DNA of 8,863 bases, taken from Campylobacteraceae bacterium (lineage in GTDB: Bacteria > Campylobacterota > Campylobacteria > Campylobacterales > Sulfurovaceae). The notes beneath the pieces were generated by a model, which was not told the DNA's origin, searched no databases, and was given only the letters and a program-made list of their open reading frames with translations. This document shows, piece by piece, positions 6,018 through 8,863 of the stretch (position 1 is its first letter; the number at the start of each line of letters is the position of its first letter). Location: the NCBI GenBank assembly GCA_026982175.1, contig JALSHP010000365.1, positions 1-8,863 of the forward strand, read 5' to 3'. Position numbers and translations under genes: made by a program.

Positions 6018-6052
6018 AGCCAAATAGCAAATAACGATTATAAGGAAAATTT

Positions 6053-6328
6053 ATGCAATTAAACATACATATTGACGATAATCACCTTCAAGAAGAGATA
6101 GCTCGTTATATTTCACAAAAACATATAGAAGCAAATGATTTTGTAAAAGAACTTATTGAACATTTTTTTAAAAAAGAAGAGACTCCTTTACACTACACTA
6201 CAAGTAGTAGAAAAAATGCAACAATCATAGATTTTCATTTAGAGAGTGAACCAAACTATAAGCTTTTTAAAGAGGTTGATGATGTTAAAAAGTTTTCTCA
6301 GGAGTTAAGAAAAGATGCTTGGAGATAG
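6053..6328 (+). CDS. VapB-like antitoxin, family not recognised
   Basis: 91 residues. The N-terminus (QLNIHIDDNHLQEEIARYISQKHIEANDFVKELIEHFF) looks like a ribbon-helix-helix DNA-binding unit: one short strand followed by two helices. The rest (from about residue 42) is charged and probably disordered until it wraps the toxin. A TAAGGAAAA ribosome binding site sits just before the ATG. The gene overlaps the PIN toxin by 14 bases, the usual antitoxin-first order, so the antitoxin role rests on fold pattern, size and position rather than on a named family. Confidence 0.7.
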   Translation: MQLNIHIDDNHLQEEIARYISQKHIEANDFVKELIEHFFKKEETPLHYTTSSRKNATIIDFHLESEPNYKLFKEVDDVKKFSQELRKDAWR

Positions 6329-6680
6329 AGAAGTTTTTATAGATACTTGTATTTTGATAGAGTATTTAAAAGACAATATTGTGTTAAATAAAGAGAATTG
6401 TTATATCAATAATATTGTCTTAATGGAACTTTATATTGGGGCAAAAAATAAACAAGATTTAAAAGAGATAAAAGCCAAACTTCAAGGCTTTAAACTGTTG
6501 GAGACTACTCAAGAAATTCTTAATCTTTCAACACAAATTATTGAACATTTTTCACTCTCTCATAACGCTAAAATTCAAGATGCCATTATTGCTTCTTGTT
6601 GCCTTATTAATGTTTTACCTATCGCTACTTATAATCTTAAAGACTTTCGATATATTCCTAAGTTAGAGATAGTTATTTAG
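6315..6680 (+). CDS. vapC: PIN-domain toxin, VapC type
   Basis: 121 residues. The acidic residues of PIN ribonucleases are all in place: D10 (VFIDTCILIEYL), E38 (NNIVLMELYIGA), D89 (AKIQDAIIASCC) and, near the end, N107/D110 in IATYNLKDFRYIP. This is the standard VapC layout. An AGGAG lies 10 bases before the ATG inside the antitoxin gene, so translation does not rely only on coupling. VapC proteins cut tRNA or rRNA at single sites and stop translation; the target here is not known. No inactivating change is visible. The module sits between modA and modB. Confidence 0.85.
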   Translation: MLGDREVFIDTCILIEYLKDNIVLNKENCYINNIVLMELYIGAKNKQDLKEIKAKLQGFKLLETTQEILNLSTQIIEHFSLSHNAKIQDAIIASCCLINVLPIATYNLKDFRYIPKLEIVI

Positions 6681-6692
6681 TTGGATTAAAGT

Positions 6693-7271
6693 ATGGTTTT
6701 GAAGAACAATAAAATGAATCAAGTTCAATTAGAAATTAAAGAAAATATTGATGGTATTGACTTTATTATGAAAAACTTTAATGACTTAGGTCATTTAACA
6801 ATAAAGAAACTTGAAGAGTTTTCTTTAAAACGAAATGGATATTTTAGATATGATTTAAAGCAGTTTGGGATTAAAATAAAATTAAATAATAAACACATTC
6901 TTAAAATATTTGAATTCTTAGAGATAGATGTAATTATCCTAGAGTCTTCTAAAACAATGGAAAATCTGTCTATCTCTAATGAAAGAGTTGACTTTGGTAA
7001 ACATAAAGGCTGTATGTGGAAAGATATTCCCTTAGATTATTTAAAATGGCTTTACAAGACAAATGAAAATAAATATGCCTATGAAGAGATTAAAAGACGA
7101 GAAAATATATTACCTAATGTTAAAGATGAAGTTATAAAAATAGGAGAATATAGAGGGCGTAAGTGGGTTGATGTTCCAATAGATTATTTAGAATGGATAT
7201 TAAGTACATTTGAAAGTCATAATAAAAATTATAAACTTGCAAAAATGGCAGTCAATGAATACTATGATTAA
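6693..7271 (+). CDS. Unknown protein with two tandem ExoX-C-terminal/DUF3820-like motifs
   Basis: 192 residues; the start may be ATG 6693 or ATG 6714 (residue 8), since neither has a strong ribosome binding site. Residues 8-90 form an N-terminal region I do not recognise, rich in Lys, Ile and Asn. Then the same motif appears twice: DFGKHKGCMWKDIPLDYLKWL (100-120) and KIGEYRGRKWVDVPIDYLEWIL (149-170). The pattern G-[KE]-x-[KR]-G-x-x-W-x-D-[IV]-P-x-D-Y-L-x-W matches the small domain at the end of exonuclease X-type proteins and the stand-alone DUF3820 family. No nuclease domain is present. It begins 12 bases after the PIN toxin, so it belongs to the same unit. The sequence is more AT-rich than the mod genes. 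Function unknown; a role in nucleic acid binding is only a guess. Confidence 0.7.
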   Translation: MVLKNNKMNQVQLEIKENIDGIDFIMKNFNDLGHLTIKKLEEFSLKRNGYFRYDLKQFGIKIKLNNKHILKIFEFLEIDVIILESSKTMENLSISNERVDFGKHKGCMWKDIPLDYLKWLYKTNENKYAYEEIKRRENILPNVKDEVIKIGEYRGRKWVDVPIDYLEWILSTFESHNKNYKLAKMAVNEYYD

Positions 7272-7303
7272 AGTATTTTTTTAATTTTAAAAGAAAATAA
7301 CTA

Positions 7304-7951
7304 ATGTTACAAACCCTAGACCTAACCCCATTTATCCTCTCTTTTAAACTAGCAGGATTAACCACGCTAATACTTTTTCTAATAAGCTTACCCTTTGCGT
7401 GGTATCTATCTCAAAGTCGTTCAAAAACAAAACCGTTTATGGAAGCGTTGACAGCACTGCCTATGGTGTTGCCTCCTTCGGTTTTGGGTTTTTATTTTTT
7501 AATGATTTTTAGTCAAATAGAGTTAAATTTTACCTTTACAGGCTTGGTTATTGCTTCTTGTTTATACTCTTTTCCTTTTATGGTACAACCTCTTCAAGGT
7601 GGTTTTGAAAGCTTGAACAAAAATATGTTAGAAGCCTCTTACCTTGCAGGTAAATCTAAATTCAAAACACTTCTTTTTGTGGCATTGCCTAACATAAAAC
7701 CAGCACTGATTACAGCACTCATCATCACTTTTGCCCATACAGTAGGGGAGTTTGGGGTCATTTTGATGATTGGAGGAAGTATTCCAAACGAGACGAAAGT
7801 GGCATCTATTGCTATCTATGAAATGGTGGAGATAATGGATTATGCCACGGCACATATTTACTCGCTTATTATGCTACTTATCAGTTTTTTGGTGTTGTTG
7901 TCGGTCTATCTTTTTAACCATACGCAAAAACGCATTGGAGGGTTTCATTAA
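7304..7951 (+). CDS. modB: Molybdate ABC transporter permease
   Basis: 215 residues, inner membrane. About five membrane segments can be seen (roughly 10-35, 48-70, 78-97, 133-157, 184-205). The cytoplasmic EAA loop that docks on ModC reads EASYLAGKSKFKTLLFVALP (110-129). The stretch HTVGEFGVILMIGGSIPNETKVASIAIY (145-172) is the hallmark of ModB. It forms the molybdate channel with ModA and ModC. Its stop and the modC start share one base (TAATG), so the two are coupled. There is no convincing Shine-Dalgarno sequence before the ATG. Transcription may come through from the upstream cargo or from a TATGAT at 7263-7268, which has no good -35. Confidence 0.9.
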   Translation: MLQTLDLTPFILSFKLAGLTTLILFLISLPFAWYLSQSRSKTKPFMEALTALPMVLPPSVLGFYFLMIFSQIELNFTFTGLVIASCLYSFPFMVQPLQGGFESLNKNMLEASYLAGKSKFKTLLFVALPNIKPALITALIITFAHTVGEFGVILMIGGSIPNETKVASIAIYEMVEIMDYATAHIYSLIMLLISFLVLLSVYLFNHTQKRIGGFH

Positions 7952-8766
7952 TGTTACAAATAGATATTGAAAAAATATTACAGGGAGCAGATGGCGTTTT
8001 AAATTTGAACCTAAAGTGCAATATCGAAAAAGGGGAGTTTGTCGCCATTATGGGAAAAAGTGGTTCAGGGAAGACGACACTTTTACGCATCTTAGCAGGG
8101 CTTGAAGAGGCTAGGGGGAACATAGGCATGAATGGTGTGGCGTGGATGGGAACAAAAAATCCTTTGGCAGTACAGAAACGAAACATTGGGTTTTTGTTTC
8201 AAGATTATGCTCTGTTTGAGAACATGAGTGTTGAGGAGAATTTACTGTTTGTGAAAAATGATAAAGCCTTCGCCCATGAACTCTTAGCCATAACCGAACT
8301 TTTAACGCTAAAAAACCAACGACCAAACAGGCTAAGTGGTGGGCAAAAACAGCGTGTGGCATTGTGTCGTGCCATGATGAACCGACCACAACTGCTACTG
8401 CTTGACGAACCCCTTTCAGCTTTGGATAGCGTGATGCGACTAAAACTCCAAGATGAGATACTCAAACTGCACAAAGCTTTTGGAATGACCAGCATTATGG
8501 TGAGTCATGATGCCTCTGAAATCTATCGTTTGGCTTCACGTGTTTTGGTGCTAGAAAATGGGCAGCTAGTCAAAGATGGCACACCCAAAGAAGTAATGAT
8601 GGGAGAGAAAATAGGCTTAGAGGGGGAGTTGTTAACGCTTGATGCTGAAGATATTGGAACGTTATTAGTAGGAGAACAACTCATAGAAGTAGCATTTTCA
8701 GCCCAAGAAGCCAAAAATTTAAAGCTAGGGCAGAAGATTAGTTTAGCAAGGCATAAAATTCTTTAG
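7951..8766 (+). CDS. modC: Molybdate ABC transporter ATP-binding protein, short form
   Basis: 271 residues. All ATPase motifs are present: Walker A GKSGSGKTT (35-43), Q-loop Gln84, signature LSGGQKQR (128-135), Walker B LLLLDEP (148-154), D-loop SALD and switch His186. It drives molybdate import together with ModB. After the ATPase core only about 65 residues remain, with a single short beta-rich tail (GELLTLDA...LGQKISLARH), whereas the E. coli ModC I recall has ~350 residues with two Mop repeats; molybdate-dependent trans-inhibition may therefore be absent or different. A GGAGG lies 9 bases before the ATG. The last 29 bases overlap the convergent pseudouridine synthase gene. Confidence 0.88.
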   Translation: MLQIDIEKILQGADGVLNLNLKCNIEKGEFVAIMGKSGSGKTTLLRILAGLEEARGNIGMNGVAWMGTKNPLAVQKRNIGFLFQDYALFENMSVEENLLFVKNDKAFAHELLAITELLTLKNQRPNRLSGGQKQRVALCRAMMNRPQLLLLDEPLSALDSVMRLKLQDEILKLHKAFGMTSIMVSHDASEIYRLASRVLVLENGQLVKDGTPKEVMMGEKIGLEGELLTLDAEDIGTLLVGEQLIEVAFSAQEAKNLKLGQKISLARHKIL

Positions 8767-8863
8767 GGGCATCGACTTCAAAAGTTATCTCTGTTTTCTT
8801 AGTGGGGTGAAAAATGGTAAGCTTAGTGGCATGAAGCCCCATTCTATCGCCTTTTTTGTAGTC
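8738..8863 (-). CDS. RluA-family pseudouridine synthase, C-terminal end (truncated by window edge)
   Basis: The last 41 codons of a gene entering from the right edge. The peptide contains RMGLHATKLTIFHPTKKTEITFEV and ends APKEFYALLN. The GLHA-x-x-L...HP...APxP-like closing stretch is typical of the ends of RluA-family rRNA/tRNA pseudouridine synthases, which isomerise uridine to pseudouridine in structured RNA. The catalytic Asp lies outside the window, so the subfamily cannot be assigned. Its 3' end overlaps modC by 29 bases. Confidence 0.75.
   Translation of the reverse strand, partial: DYKKGDRMGLHATKLTIFHPTKKTEITFEVDAPKEFYALLN

Noticed and set aside
6029..7301. AAATAAC at both edges of the mod-operon cargo as a target-site duplication
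   Set aside because: A 7-base AT-rich match is expected by chance, and no transposase or terminal inverted repeats are present.
7271..7303. AT-rich symmetric run before modB as a terminator
   Set aside because: It contains only A/T pairs with no GC stem, so it would be too weak to stop transcription.
7914..8714. Several minus-strand open frames opposite modC
   Set aside because: modC has every ABC motif in one frame; the antisense peptides show the Ser-rich look of reverse-translated coding sequence.

Overview
The window looks like a chromosomal segment of a Campylobacterota (epsilonproteobacterial) species. The DNA is AT-rich with mostly ATG starts and tightly packed, often overlapping genes. 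The peroxiredoxin closely resembles the 198-residue Helicobacter TsaA/AhpC type as I remember it, the Fur-like regulator is PerR-like, and strong TATAAT-type -10 boxes lack good -35 boxes. The genus cannot be fixed from the sequence alone. I see no rRNA, tRNA, CRISPR array, transposase or integrase.

Layout. (1) 1-1438, plus strand: the 3' end of a CCA-adding tRNA nucleotidyltransferase overlaps (ATGA) a minimal DNA-polymerase-beta-type nucleotidyltransferase of the YcgL/RlaP kind. (2) 1457-2311, plus: a self-contained toxin-antitoxin (TA) unit with its own promoter and palindrome. The antitoxin reads as a Phd-like N-terminus joined to a UPF0175 domain, and the toxin is a DUF3368-type PIN nuclease. 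(3) 2283-4112, minus: a 2-Cys peroxiredoxin, then perR, then an LpxH-like metallophosphoesterase that overlaps perR. This is an oxidative-stress block with an envelope (lipid A) gene. (4) 4178-4825, minus: a DUF4136-type lipoprotein closed by a hairpin terminator. (5) 4908-8766, plus: a thioredoxin-fold protein directly followed by modA, then modB and modC, which together encode a molybdate ABC importer. (6) 8738-8863, minus: the 3' end of an RluA-family pseudouridine synthase gene.

The most notable feature is that the mod operon is interrupted. Between modA and modB lie about 1.3 kb holding a VapBC-like TA pair and a protein with two tandem copies of an ExoX-C-terminal/DUF3820-like motif. 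This cargo has its own very good promoter (TTGATG, 17 bp, extended -10 TATAAT) inside the 3' end of modA. The two PIN-domain TA modules in 9 kb, both placed at the 3' edges of housekeeping operons, mark the accessory content of the window. No wholly new multi-gene system is proven here. The best candidate for something undescribed is the three-gene cargo 6053-7271, and after it the Phd-UPF0175 fused antitoxin.
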